DNA of 47,090 bases from Solirubrobacteraceae bacterium (GTDB lineage: Bacteria; Actinomycetota; Thermoleophilia; Solirubrobacterales; Solirubrobacteraceae): assembly GCA_029263125.1 (NCBI GenBank), contig JAJCYD010000025.1:1-47090 (forward strand). The letters are read 5' to 3'. This document shows positions 1 through 9,847 of this stretch, in pieces. A program made the translations under genes and the position numbers. The notes under the pieces were generated by a model. The model saw only the letters and a program-made list of their open reading frames with translations. It had not been told where the DNA came from and did not search any database. Positions within the stretch are counted from its first letter, which is position 1. Every line of letters starts with the position of its first letter.

Positions 1-44
1 CAGGCTGGCCGGACCCCGGCGTGATCCAACCCGCGATCGTCAGG

Positions 45-614
45 TCAGCGGCGCGGCGGCAGCAGCTCGGCGACCGCGACTGCCAGCGGTAGCTGGGCGG
101 CGCTGACGCTGTCGGCCTCGGTCAGAGCGGCGATCGTCTCGTAGCGGTCTGCTGCGGGGTCGCGGTGGACGACGAGGCGGCGGCCGTCGAGATCAAGGAC
201 CCAGTATTCGGGGATGGCAGCGGCGGCGTAGATCGCTGCTTTGCGTCCGAGGTCGACGGCGCGGGAGGTCAGGCTGACTTCGATGACGAGCTGCGCCTGC
301 GCGGGGTAGGCATCCGAGCTGCCGGCTGTTGCCACGGCGAGATCGGGCTCGGGTTGGCTGATCGAGCTGACGACGTTCAGGGGGCATTGCGGGCTGACGA
401 CGAGTCCCTTCGCCGCCGCGATCGGCGCGAGGAGCATGTTCAGTTGACCGACTGCTGCAGCATGCGCCGGACTTTGCGGGCTCATCTCGACGAGCACCCC
501 GTCGAGCAGCTCGACGCGGTCGTCCTCGTCGAGGATGCCGGCGTCGACCATCGCCGCGAGGTCGTCGACGGTGAGCGGATGCAACGGGAGCGCGGCGTCG
601 ACGTGCACGGCCAT
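45..614 (-). CDS. Uma2-family (DUF820) putative PD-(D/E)XK endonuclease
   Basis: The 189-residue product has the Uma2 layout: an N-terminal helical part with DRVELLDGVLVEMSP, then the restriction-like core with PEPDLAV, VIEVS and YWVLDLDGRRLVV. These fit the acidic, E-x-K-like nuclease positions of the family. Uma2 proteins are abundant in cyanobacteria and actinobacteria; most have no known biological role, and some accompany mobile DNA. The frame is open 57 nt further upstream, but the ATG at 614 is preferred because a TACGAT box lies 7 nt before it and the Uma2 homology begins directly after it. It lies downstream of a decayed transposase and PIN fragment on the same strand, so it may be cargo of an old accessory insertion. 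A second Uma2 gene sits at the right edge of the window. Nuclease activity is inferred from the fold only. Confidence 0.85.
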   Translation of the reverse strand: MAVHVDAALPLHPLTVDDLAAMVDAGILDEDDRVELLDGVLVEMSPQSPAHAAAVGQLNMLLAPIAAAKGLVVSPQCPLNVVSSISQPEPDLAVATAGSSDAYPAQAQLVIEVSLTSRAVDLGRKAAIYAAAAIPEYWVLDLDGRRLVVHRDPAADRYETIAALTEADSVSAAQLPLAVAVAELLPPRR

Positions 615-621
615 GGGGCCA

Positions 622-627
622 ATCGTA
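622..627 (-). promoter_or_regulatory. -10 box (TACGAT) of the Uma2 gene
   Basis: TACGAT read on the minus strand, 7 nt before the ATG at 614. The identical hexamer at the identical distance precedes the second Uma2 gene at 46596. Confidence 0.5.
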
Positions 628-639
628 CTGCCGGCCGAT

Positions 640-765
640 GCGTCCGACCAGCGCGTGGCGCGCCCACTCACCCGCCTGCGCCGGGCGCACGTCGAACGCC
701 ACGAAGGCGACGGCCGATCCCCCGCCGATCCGCCGCGCGGCGGCGATGTGCAGCGTCTCGAGCAC
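640..765 (-). pseudogene. C-terminal fragment of a PIN-domain (VapC-like) protein
   Basis: The translated segment includes LETLHIAAARRIGGG and FVAFDVRPAQA. This resembles the end of VapC-type PIN nucleases, which typically read LDALHLAtA followed by FVTfDrRla. It is in frame with the preceding transposase relic but unlike the expected transposase C-terminus, so the two look fused by a deletion. There is no N-terminal PIN half and no antitoxin. The usual Asp of the first motif is Glu here. The identification rests on about 35 residues and is tentative. Confidence 0.4.
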
Positions 766-1509
766 CTGGATGTCGGGGTCGGTCTGCTCGGTCAGCACCG
801 CTTGGAAGCGGTGGCCGTCATGGTCGGTGAAGGACAGTTGTGGCGCTCCTCCGGGATGCGCGCGCTCGCGGCGGATGATCACCCGAGAGCCCGCCGGCCA
901 AGCCGTGAGGTCCAGGGCCGTGGTGATCTCGGCGATCTGCCCGTTCTCACGCGGGGTGCCGTCCGTTGCGAGCGCTGCGATCCATGTGTCCTCAGGGATC
1001 TTGAGAGTCGCTTCTCGAACCGGGTCAGTCAGCTCGTAGCCGACCGTGTAGCCCAGCCGGCGTCTTGGATGACCTCGACGCGACCCGCCGCGGTGTTCGA
1101 GCCGGCGTTGCCGGGCCGCAAGATCGCGGCGAGCTTCGCCGGTCTCATCGCAGTGGACCATCAGCGGATGAAAGCCGTAGCCGCCCTTGTAGTTGCCGGC
1201 CGCACCCTGCCGGCCGCACCCTCTTTCTCAGAATGACGGCCCACAAGGGTCGCGTCGACCTCGATCGTTACGCGCTCGGGCGCCCCAGTCTGCGTCCAGA
1301 CATGCGCGCGCACGAGCATGCGCATCAGCGACCGCATCAAGCAGACCGGGCGTGCAGGCGATCTTGTCGATGACCCGAAACGCCGTCGAGTCCGACGCGA
1401 CCGCCCCGAACAACGCGTCGTGCTCACGCACCGCTCCCAGATCGCTGAGGCAGTCGCCGCCATCGGCGAGCATCACCGCCAAGTCGCGCATCACACGCCC
1501 CGAGTCATG
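766..1509 (-). pseudogene. Decayed IS1380-family transposase
   Basis: Pieces of an IS1380-type DDE transposase occur in order but in shifting frames. HDSGRVMRDLAVMLADGGD lies near 1509. APERVTIEVDATL with HSEKEGAAG lies near 1283-1208, where VDATL carries the first catalytic Asp. NYKGGYGFHPL and MVHCDETGEA lie near 1205-1134. LAAILRPGNAGSNTAA follows in another frame near 1130-1085. YTVGYELTDPVREA to FTDHDGHRFQ lies near 1050-800. At least three frameshifts are needed. The stretch normally carrying the second Asp between the PGNAGSNTAA block and YTVGYE is deleted, and the C-terminal part is lost at the junction near 765. One frameshift comes from a 14-bp tandem duplication. No terminal inverted repeats or target duplication could be recognised. 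It cannot encode an active transposase. Confidence 0.8.
1194..1221. repeat. 14-bp perfect tandem duplication inside the transposase relic
   Basis: The unit TGCCGGCCGCACCC occurs twice head to tail (1194-1207 and 1208-1221). Removing one copy joins HSEKEGAAG to NYKGGYGFHPL in one frame, so the duplication is itself a frameshifting lesion. Confidence 0.9.
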
Positions 1510-1840
1510 GCCAGATCGACGCGTCTTAGATCCTCCAAGCGCACCGACAACGCTCGGGTGAGACCGCTCCGCGAGGGTGCCTGCGCAATTCGTAGTGCGA
1601 CCGAAACAAGGCTTCAAGATCTTCGCTGTCGGGGTTGGCACAGACCCTGAAGAGGCGCTGCTGCTCGGTGATCACCCCGAGGCCGACCGTCCGCACGAGC
1701 GACATCGAAGCGGGCACTGCACGACCCTATTGCGGGCACCGGCAGGCTGCGGCGGGCGAGATGCGTCCATCGGGCGGGACAACCTGGCGCGCAATCGCCC
1801 TCGTGCCCATCCCGACCTCGCTGGTAGGATTACCGGCCGC
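1510..1840. other. Gap between transposase relic and Rrf2 gene, no gene recognised
   Basis: The minus strand has a short open frame (about 1526-1717) whose peptide contains GVITEQQRLFRV and DLEALFRSHYELR. It reads like a helical protein fragment but was not recognised. The right end holds the promoter and operator-like dyad of the Rrf2 gene. Nothing else was seen. Confidence 0.4.
1821..1836. promoter_or_regulatory. Extended -10 and operator-like dyad of the suf operon
   Basis: The dyad GGTA-GGAT-TACC (1823-1834) covers the -10 hexamer TAGGAT (1825-1830), which is preceded by TGG as an extended -10 and ends 10 nt before the ATG at 1841. A dyad centred on the -10 of a gene encoding an Fe-S type Rrf2 repressor is a natural candidate for autoregulation. 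The regulatory role is inferred. Confidence 0.45.
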
Positions 1841-2320
1841 ATGTTCTTCACGACGAAAGCCGAGTACGGCGTCCGCCTGCTCATCGAGCTCGGTCGCCAG
1901 CCCGGCAACCAGCCCGTCTCGCTGAAGGCCATCGCCGACGCCGAGAACCTCCCGCTCGCCTACCTGGAGCGCATCGTCGCGCTGCTGCGCAAGGCCGATC
2001 TCGTGCAGAGCACGCGCGGCGCGCACGGCGGCTATCAGCTGGCGCGTCCCGCCCACGACATCGCGATGAACGAGGTCGTGCTCGCGCTGGAGGGCTCGCT
2101 CGCGCCGATGGAGTGCTTCGTCGAGGAGGACTCCGACGGCCGCGTCCTGTGCTCACACCACGACGACTCCGGCCGCGGCTGCGCCACCAAGCTGCTCTGG
2201 ACGCGCGTGCAGGCCAACGTCCTCAAGACGCTCGCCGACACGACGCTCGCAGAGCTCGTCGAGTTTCAGACCCGCCAGCCCGTCGCGCCCGTGCGCGAGC
2301 CGGCGCCGACCACCGTCTAA
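1841..2320 (+). CDS. Rrf2-family transcriptional regulator (IscR/SufR-like)
   Basis: A 159-residue protein with the Rrf2 winged helix-turn-helix: MFFTTKAEYGVRLLIEL at the start, then LAYLERIVALLRKADLV and RGAHGGYQLARP (residues 40-70). Three cysteines follow at 92, 104 and 114 (MECF, VLCSH, GRGCA), the region where IscR and relatives bind a [2Fe-2S] cluster. It probably senses Fe-S status and controls the downstream sufC-sufS-sufU genes, which begin 14 nt after its stop. The frame runs further upstream, but the ATG at 1841 gives the canonical N-terminus and sits 10 nt after TAGGAT. Family assignment is firm. Cluster ligation and the suf target are inferred from the cysteines and position. Confidence 0.9.
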   Translation: MFFTTKAEYGVRLLIELGRQPGNQPVSLKAIADAENLPLAYLERIVALLRKADLVQSTRGAHGGYQLARPAHDIAMNEVVLALEGSLAPMECFVEEDSDGRVLCSHHDDSGRGCATKLLWTRVQANVLKTLADTTLAELVEFQTRQPVAPVREPAPTTV

Positions 2321-2334
2321 GCCCGAAGGAGACC

Positions 2335-3099
2335 ATGCCCGAGCTCGAGATCCGCAACCTCCATGTCCAAGCCGAGGACAAGCAGATCCTCAAGGGCGTC
2401 GACCTGACCGTCGCTCCCGGCGAGATCCACGCGCTGATGGGGCCAAACGGCTCCGGGAAGTCCACGCTCGCCAACGCGATCATGGGCCATCCGAACCTCA
2501 CGGTGACCGACGGGCAGATCCTGTTCGGCGGCGAGGACATCACCGAGGCCGACACCGACGAGCGCGCCCGGATGGGCCTCTTCATGGCCTTCCAGTACCC
2601 CGTCGCGATCCCCGGCGTCACCGTCACGAAGTACCTGCGGATGGTCATGAACGCCCACCGCGAGGCGCGCGGCGAGGACGCCATCTCGCTGAAGGAGTTC
2701 CGCAAGACCGTCGAGGCCGCGATGGAGCTCGTCAGCGTGCCGCGCGAGTTCAGCTCGCGCTACCTCAACGAGGGCTTCTCCGGCGGCGAGAAGAAGCGCA
2801 TGGAGATCCTCCAACTCGCGCTACAGAAGCCGGGCTTGGCGATCCTCGATGAGACCGACTCGGGCCTGGACATCGACGCGCTGAACGTCGTCGCGCACGG
2901 TGTCAACCATGTCGCCGACGGGACGATGGGCGTGCTGATCATCACGCACTACCAGCGCATCCTGCACATCGTCACGCCGACGCGCGTGTCGATCATGTTC
3001 GACGGGCGGATCGCGATGGAGGGCGGGCCTGAGCTCGTCACACGCCTGGAGTCAGAGGGCTACGCGCAGATCCGCGAAGAGGTGGCCGCGTCAGCGTGA
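2335..3099 (+). CDS. sufC: SufC, Fe-S cluster assembly ATPase
   Basis: A 254-residue ABC-type ATPase of the SUF system, which drives Fe-S cluster assembly on the SufBCD scaffold. Visible motifs are Walker A GPNGSGKST (near residue 38), the Q-loop in FMAFQYPVAIPGV, the signature FSGGEKKRMEILQ and Walker B LAILDETDSGLDIDAL. The ETDSGLD form and the YPVAIPGV segment are typical of SufC. The start is supported by AAGGAG just upstream; the frame is open further 5' without homology. It follows the Rrf2 gene and overlaps sufS by 4 nt. The SufB and SufD partners are not encoded in this window, which is unusual because actinobacterial suf operons normally carry sufB-sufD-sufC-sufS-sufU together. Confidence 0.97.
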   Translation: MPELEIRNLHVQAEDKQILKGVDLTVAPGEIHALMGPNGSGKSTLANAIMGHPNLTVTDGQILFGGEDITEADTDERARMGLFMAFQYPVAIPGVTVTKYLRMVMNAHREARGEDAISLKEFRKTVEAAMELVSVPREFSSRYLNEGFSGGEKKRMEILQLALQKPGLAILDETDSGLDIDALNVVAHGVNHVADGTMGVLIITHYQRILHIVTPTRVSIMFDGRIAMEGGPELVTRLESEGYAQIREEVAASA

Positions 3100-4313
3100 G
3101 CACGATCGCCGACACGCCGCTTGCCACGGGCTTTCCCTCGCTTGCGCGTGAGGGCGTCGTCTATCTCGACTCGGCGGCGACGTCGCAGACCCACCAGCGC
3201 TCGCTGGATGCGATGTCCGACTACTACGAGCACCACCGCGGCACCGTGCACCGCAGCGTCTACCCGCTGGCGGCCGAGGCGACCGAGCTCTTCGAGGGCG
3301 CCCGCGATCGGATCGCGGAGTGGCTGAACTGGCCCGCCCGCGCGACGATCTTCACGAAGAACGCGACCGAGGCGATCAACCTCGTCGCCTACGCGTGGGG
3401 GCGTGCGAACGTCGGGCCGGGCGACACGATCGTCGTCAGCGAGATGGAGCATCACTCGAACTTCGTGCCCTGGCACCTGCTGTGTGCCGAGGCCGGCGCG
3501 ACGTTCACCTGCATCCCCGTCGATGACGAGTGCATGCTCGATCTCGACGCGCTGGACGCGGCGCTTGCGACCGGCACGGTGAAGATGGTCGCCGTCGGCC
3601 ACGTGTCAAACGCGGCCGGCACGATCAACCCGGTCGCCGACATCGTCGCTCGCGCGCACGCCGCCGGCGCGCTGGCGTGCATCGACGGCACGCAGGCGGT
3701 GCCGCAGATGCCCGTCGACCTGCAGGAGATCGACGCGGACTTCTACATCTGGACCGGCCACAAGGCCTACGGCCCGACCGGTGTCGGCATCCTGCACGGG
3801 CGCCCCGAGGTGCTGGAGGCGATGCCGCCGTTTCTCGGCGGCGGGCACATGATCGCCTCGGTCAGCGTCGAGGAGATCCGCTTCGGCACGCTGCCCGCGA
3901 AGTTCGAGGCCGGGACGCTGCAGGTCGCCGAGGGCATCGGGCTCGGCGCGGCGGTCGACTTCCTGGCAGAGCTGGGCATGGAGAACGTGCGCGCGCACGA
4001 GCAGGAGATGTGCGCGTACGCGCTGGAGCGCCTGCAGGAGATCCCGGGCATTGAGATCATGGGTCCGAAAGACGCAGGGCGCCGCGGCGCGCTCGTGGCG
4101 TTCACGCTCGACGGCATCCACCCGCACGACGTCGCCGAGATCCTCGGCAGCCGCGGGGTCTGCGTGCGCGCCGGCCATCACTGCGCGCAGCCGTTGATGA
4201 AGCGCTTTGCCGTCGCCGCGACAACGCGTGCGTCGTTTGCCGTCCACAGCACCCGCGCCGACGTCGACGCTCTCGTCGATGCCATCCACGAAGTTCGGAG
4301 GATCTTCGAATGA
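3096..4313 (+). CDS. sufS: SufS, cysteine desulfurase
   Basis: A 405-residue class V, PLP-dependent cysteine desulfurase that releases sulfur from cysteine as an enzyme persulfide for Fe-S assembly. The N-terminus reads [12 protein letters not shown], the PLP lysine is K223 in [10 protein letters not shown], and the persulfide cysteine is C363 in [11 protein letters not shown]. Length and the short loop around C363 fit the SufS group that works with SufU. The GTG start overlaps the sufC stop by 4 nt (GTGA), and the stop overlaps the sufU start (ATGA), so translation is probably coupled. Confidence 0.97.
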   Translation: MSTIADTPLATGFPSLAREGVVYLDSAATSQTHQRSLDAMSDYYEHHRGTVHRSVYPLAAEATELFEGARDRIAEWLNWPARATIFTKNATEAINLVAYAWGRANVGPGDTIVVSEMEHHSNFVPWHLLCAEAGATFTCIPVDDECMLDLDALDAALATGTVKMVAVGHVSNAAGTINPVADIVARAHAAGALACIDGTQAVPQMPVDLQEIDADFYIWTGHKAYGPTGVGILHGRPEVLEAMPPFLGGGHMIASVSVEEIRFGTLPAKFEAGTLQVAEGIGLGAAVDFLAELGMENVRAHEQEMCAYALERLQEIPGIEIMGPKDAGRRGALVAFTLDGIHPHDVAEILGSRGVCVRAGHHCAQPLMKRFAVAATTRASFAVHSTRADVDALVDAIHEVRRIFE

Positions 4314-4738
4314 GCAGCATGGAGAGCATCTACCGCGAGGAGATCCTCGAGCACTACAAGCGCCCCCACAACTGGGGCCACCTGGACCCGCACGACATGT
4401 CCTTCGAGGACACCAACCCGCTGTGTGGCGACGAGCTGAAGGTCGAGATCAAGGTCGACGCCGACAACAAGATCGAGGACCTGCGCTTCTCCGGCCACGG
4501 CTGCGCGATCTCGCAGGCCTCCGCGTCGATGACCTCCGACGAGATCAAGGGCATGTCGATCGACGAGCTGCTCAAGCTCGATCGCCAGTACGTCCTGGAT
4601 CTGCTGGGCATCACGATCTCGGCGACGCGGATGAAGTGCGCGCTGCTGACGCTGAAGGTGCTCAAGGGCGCGGCGCTGGGCCAGGCCGTGGACTGGGAGC
4701 CGGCGACGCCGAAGAGCGAGGCCGAAGCGGGTCGCTGA
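4310..4738 (+). CDS. sufU: SufU, zinc-dependent sulfurtransferase
   Basis: A 142-residue IscU-like protein with three conserved cysteines: C39 in NPLCGDEL, C65 in [10 protein letters not shown] and C110 in RMKCALLTL. Asp41 (CGD) is the fourth zinc ligand in SufU proteins. The extra segment between C65 and C110 ([10 protein letters not shown] to YVLDLLGI) is longer than in IscU and marks the SufU type. In Bacillus subtilis SufU accepts persulfide sulfur from SufS, which fits the overlapping sufS-sufU arrangement. It is the last gene of the suf unit; a hairpin follows 19 nt after its stop. Confidence 0.95.
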   Translation: MSSMESIYREEILEHYKRPHNWGHLDPHDMSFEDTNPLCGDELKVEIKVDADNKIEDLRFSGHGCAISQASASMTSDEIKGMSIDELLKLDRQYVLDLLGITISATRMKCALLTLKVLKGAALGQAVDWEPATPKSEAEAGR

Positions 4739-4757
4739 GTCCGGTCATGGCGTGTTG

Positions 4758-4774
4758 ACCCCGGATGCCGGGGT
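4758..4774 (+). terminator. Hairpin after sufU
   Basis: A perfect 7-bp stem, ACCCCGG / CCGGGGT, with a 3-nt loop begins 19 nt downstream of the sufU stop. No T-run follows, so it may be a pause or RNA-end structure rather than a classical intrinsic terminator. Confidence 0.45.
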
Positions 4775-4804
4775 GAAGGTGCCACATGCTTCGACGAGAT
4801 CCTG

Positions 4805-5041
4805 TTGGAGATGCGCCGCGAGCACGACGAGGCGATGTCGGAGATGCGCAAGCGCAGCGATCAGACGGATGAGCTCATGTGCTGGCTCGGGGAGCTGAAC
4901 CGCCGCGGCGAGATCGCGCTTCAGGATCTGCTGACCGACATGACCGACGTGCGGCGCCGTCCGGAGATCCCCAACTCCCCCGCGCCGGGCAAACGGCGAC
5001 GACGGCGCGACGGTCGGCCACCACGTTCGGGCGCACGCTGA
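4805..5041 (+). CDS. Small hypothetical protein or gene remnant, charged helical
   Basis: The frame continues from the sufU frame without a stop and contains LLEMRREHDEAMSEMRKRS, then CWLGELNRRGEIALQDLL and a very basic tail (GKRRRRRD). The N-terminal part looks like a charged amphipathic or coiled-coil helix. There is no ATG or GTG upstream in frame; the possible starts are TTG 4805 and ATG 4811, with no good ribosome site or -10 box. The segment FDEIL just before the start would fit the same helix, so the true N-terminus may be lost and this may be a 5'-truncated remnant. No function is assigned. Confidence 0.35.
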   Translation: MEMRREHDEAMSEMRKRSDQTDELMCWLGELNRRGEIALQDLLTDMTDVRRRPEIPNSPAPGKRRRRRDGRPPRSGAR

Positions 5042-5053
5042 GGTGACCGCCCG

Positions 5054-7210
<2,157 letters not shown>

Positions 7211-7216
7211 CCGACG

Positions 7217-7222
7217 AGTGTG
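7217..7222 (-). promoter_or_regulatory. -10 box (CACACT) of recD2
   Basis: TGC-CACACT on the minus strand, an extended -10 form, 6 nt before the GTG at 7210. The first base departs from the usual T. Confidence 0.4.
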
Positions 7223-7298
7223 GCAGGGGCTCGGGACGCGACTGGGTGTAAGCATCATGTCGCGCAGCCGGCGCTCCCGAGCCGACCACCGTGGCTGC

Positions 7299-7304
7299 GA
7301 TACT
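7299..7304 (+). promoter_or_regulatory. -10 box (GATACT) of dapA
   Basis: TGC-GATACT, an extended -10 form, 8 nt before the GTG at 7313. It forms a divergent promoter pair with recD2, the two -10 boxes being 76 nt apart. Confidence 0.45.
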
Positions 7305-7312
7305 GGCCGGGC

Positions 7313-8173
7313 GTGCCGAGCCTCGGAGCAATCCTGACCGCCATCGTCACCCCGTTCACCGATGACGGGTCGGTCGACGATTCGGCGTTCGTGAGCCTGA
7401 TGGCCCATCTGCACGCCAACGGCTCGGACGGCTTCGTCGTCTGCGGCACGACCGGCGAATCATCGACGTTGACCGACGAGGAGCACCTCGATCTGGTCGC
7501 TCTCGCGGTGGCCGAGCGCCCCGACGGCGCGACGATCGTCGCAGGCGTCGGATCCAACGACACGCGCCACGCCGTCCACCTGACAGAGCGTGCGTGTGAG
7601 ATCGGCGTCGACGCGCTGCTGTCGGTCAACCCCTATTACAACCGGCCCAACCGCCGCGGCATCCTCGCGCACTACCGCGAGGTCTCACGCGCCGCCGATC
7701 GGCCGGTCATCCTCTACAACATTCCTCAGAGAACAGGCTCAGACATGCCAAACGACCTGCTGGCGCAACTCGCCCAGCTGGAGCACATCGAGGCCGTCAA
7801 ACAGGCCAACAACGACAACCTCGCGCCGGTCGACGGCCTCGCGATCTACGCGGGCAACGACGAGATCCTCGCGTCCGTGCTCGACATGGGCGAGGCCGGC
7901 GGCATCCTCACCGCCAGCCACATCGTCGGGCCGCAGATGCGGCGGATGGTCGACGAGCCCGGCGAGCGGGCGGCGATCAACGAGAGCCTTCAGGACGTCT
8001 TCGCGGCGCTGAGCGTCGCGCCGGCGGCGGTCTCCAACAAGGCCGCCCTGAACCTCCTCGGCCATCGCGTCGGCCGTCCGCGGCTGCCCTACGTCGAGGC
8101 CGACGAGCACGAGACCGCCACGATCCGCGCCATGCTGCAGGACCGGGGCCTGCTCGTGGGAGCGACCGCTTGA
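7313..8173 (+). CDS. dapA: 4-hydroxy-tetrahydrodipicolinate synthase
   Basis: A 286-residue DHDPS/NAL-family TIM-barrel enzyme that condenses pyruvate with aspartate semialdehyde, the first committed step to diaminopimelate and lysine. Schiff-base lysine K163 lies in IEAVKQAN. The catalytic Thr-Tyr-Tyr set is present: T46/T47 in CGTTGES, Y109 in NPYYNRP and Y135 in LYNIPQRTG. R140 matches the carboxylate-binding arginine. The GTG at 7313 gives the usual start (AILTAIVTPF) and follows an extended -10 box. Its stop overlaps the RNase J start by 4 nt (TTGA); the dapA-rnj pair is a common actinobacterial arrangement. DapF- and DapL-like genes lie about 17 kb downstream. Confidence 0.95.
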   Translation: MPSLGAILTAIVTPFTDDGSVDDSAFVSLMAHLHANGSDGFVVCGTTGESSTLTDEEHLDLVALAVAERPDGATIVAGVGSNDTRHAVHLTERACEIGVDALLSVNPYYNRPNRRGILAHYREVSRAADRPVILYNIPQRTGSDMPNDLLAQLAQLEHIEAVKQANNDNLAPVDGLAIYAGNDEILASVLDMGEAGGILTASHIVGPQMRRMVDEPGERAAINESLQDVFAALSVAPAAVSNKAALNLLGHRVGRPRLPYVEADEHETATIRAMLQDRGLLVGATA

Positions 8174-9840
8174 CCTCCGCGCTGCGGGTCCTGCCGCTCG
8201 GCGGGCTGGGGGAGATCGGCAAGAACATGACGGTCCTGGAGTACGAGGATCGGATCGTCCTCGTCGACGCCGGCCTGCGCTTCCCGACGCCCGAGATGAT
8301 GGGCATCGACCTCGTCCTGCCGGACTTCGCCTACCTGCGAGGTCGCGTCTCGGACATCGAGGCGATCGTCATCACGCACGGCCACGAGGACCATCTCGGC
8401 TGCCTGCCGTTCCTGCTGCGCGAGCTCGGCGTCCACGACGCCCCGCCCGTCTATGGCGGCGCGCTGACGATGGCCATGGCGCGCTCCAAGCTCGACGAGC
8501 ACAAGCTCTCCAAGGACGTCGAGGTCATCGACGTCAAGGACGGGGAGATGATCGAGGCCGGCCCGTTTGACGTCGAGCTGATCCACATGACCCACTCGAT
8601 CCCCGACGCCAGCGCCGTCGCGCTGACCACGGACCTCGGGACCGTGCTCGTCACCGGCGACTACAAGTTCGACCAGACACCGGTCGACGGCCGCCCGGCC
8701 GACGTCACGCGCCTGGCCGAGCTCGGTCGCGAGGGGCTGCTGCTGCTGTGTGGCGACTCGACGAACGCCGACCGTCCGGGCATGGCGCCCAGCGAAACGA
8801 TCGCCGGGCCCAACCTGCTCGACGTCTTCAGCCGCTGCAAGGGCCGCATCGTCGTGACGTCGTTCGCGTCGAACATCCACCGCGTGCAGCAGGTCGTCGA
8901 CGCCGCCGCGGCGCTGGATCGCAAGGTCTGCCTCGTCGGGCGCTCGATGAAGAAGAACACGAACATCGGCCGCTCGCTGGGCCACATCAAGGTACCCGAG
9001 GGCATGCTCATCGGCCCGCGCGATGTGGCGAAGTTCCCCGACGAGAAGGTCGTCGTCATCTCGACGGGCTCCCAGGGCGAGCCGCTCAGTGCGCTGCGGC
9101 GGATGGCCTACAAGGACCATCCGCAGGTGGAGCTTCACGCCGGTGACACGGTCGTCTTCAGCGCGACGCCGATCCCGGGCAACGAGCGCGCGGTCAACGA
9201 GACGATCGACCGCCTCTACCACATCGGATGCGACGTCATCACGACGAAGGACGCGCCGATCCACGCCTCCGGCCACGGCTACCGGGAGGAGATCAAGCTC
9301 ATGCTGAACCTCACCAAGCCGCGCTACGTGATGCCGTTTCATGGCGACTTCAAGCGCATCCACCTGCACGGCAAGCTCGCCGAGTCCGTGGGGGTGGCGC
9401 CCGAGAACATCTTCAAGGGTGAGAACGGCCTGCCGCTCCAGATCGACGCGAAGGGCGCTCGCTTTGCCAAGAAGGAGCAGTCGGGGATGATCTTCGTCGA
9501 CGGCGTGGACATCGGCGACGTCACCGATGTCGCGCTGCGCGACCGGCGGATGCTGTCGGCCGACGGCATCTTCGTCGTCGTCGCGACGATCTCCGAGAAC
9601 GACGGCTCGTCGGTCGGCGAGCCCGAGGTCATGTTCCGCGGCGTCCCGTTCGTCGACGAGGCCGACAAGGTCCGCGACCAGCTGCGCGCATCGGTCGAAC
9701 GCACGCTGGACCGCGCGGCCAAGGACGAGATTCGCGAGATCGACCTGCTGCAGCAGATGCTGCACGACGACCTCGCCGCGTTCGTCTACGACAAGCTCAA
9801 GCGCCGGCCGATGGTGCTGCCGGTGGTGGTGGAGGTCTGA
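8170..9840 (+). CDS. rnj: Ribonuclease J
   Basis: A 556-residue metallo-beta-lactamase/beta-CASP ribonuclease with endonuclease and 5'-3' exonuclease activity in characterised relatives. The metal-binding motif HGHEDH is at residues 70-75; further ligands lie in MTHSIPDA and TGDYKFD. The beta-CASP region includes VTSFASNIHRVQQ, STGSQGEP and HASGHGYREE, and MPFHGDFKR completes the core. A C-terminal domain follows, as in RNase J1/J2. The start is an unusual TTG that overlaps the dapA stop (TTGA), so translation is probably coupled to dapA; no better start exists between dapA and the first conserved residues. Confidence 0.95.
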   Translation: MTSALRVLPLGGLGEIGKNMTVLEYEDRIVLVDAGLRFPTPEMMGIDLVLPDFAYLRGRVSDIEAIVITHGHEDHLGCLPFLLRELGVHDAPPVYGGALTMAMARSKLDEHKLSKDVEVIDVKDGEMIEAGPFDVELIHMTHSIPDASAVALTTDLGTVLVTGDYKFDQTPVDGRPADVTRLAELGREGLLLLCGDSTNADRPGMAPSETIAGPNLLDVFSRCKGRIVVTSFASNIHRVQQVVDAAAALDRKVCLVGRSMKKNTNIGRSLGHIKVPEGMLIGPRDVAKFPDEKVVVISTGSQGEPLSALRRMAYKDHPQVELHAGDTVVFSATPIPGNERAVNETIDRLYHIGCDVITTKDAPIHASGHGYREEIKLMLNLTKPRYVMPFHGDFKRIHLHGKLAESVGVAPENIFKGENGLPLQIDAKGARFAKKEQSGMIFVDGVDIGDVTDVALRDRRMLSADGIFVVVATISENDGSSVGEPEVMFRGVPFVDEADKVRDQLRASVERTLDRAAKDEIREIDLLQQMLHDDLAAFVYDKLKRRPMVLPVVVEV

Positions 9841-9847
9841 GCCGCGG

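Noticed and set aside
8170-8172. TTG start of RNase J as an error, with a start inside dapA
   Set aside because: The conserved N-terminus begins right after the TTG, and the 4-nt overlap with dapA matches the other coupled genes here.
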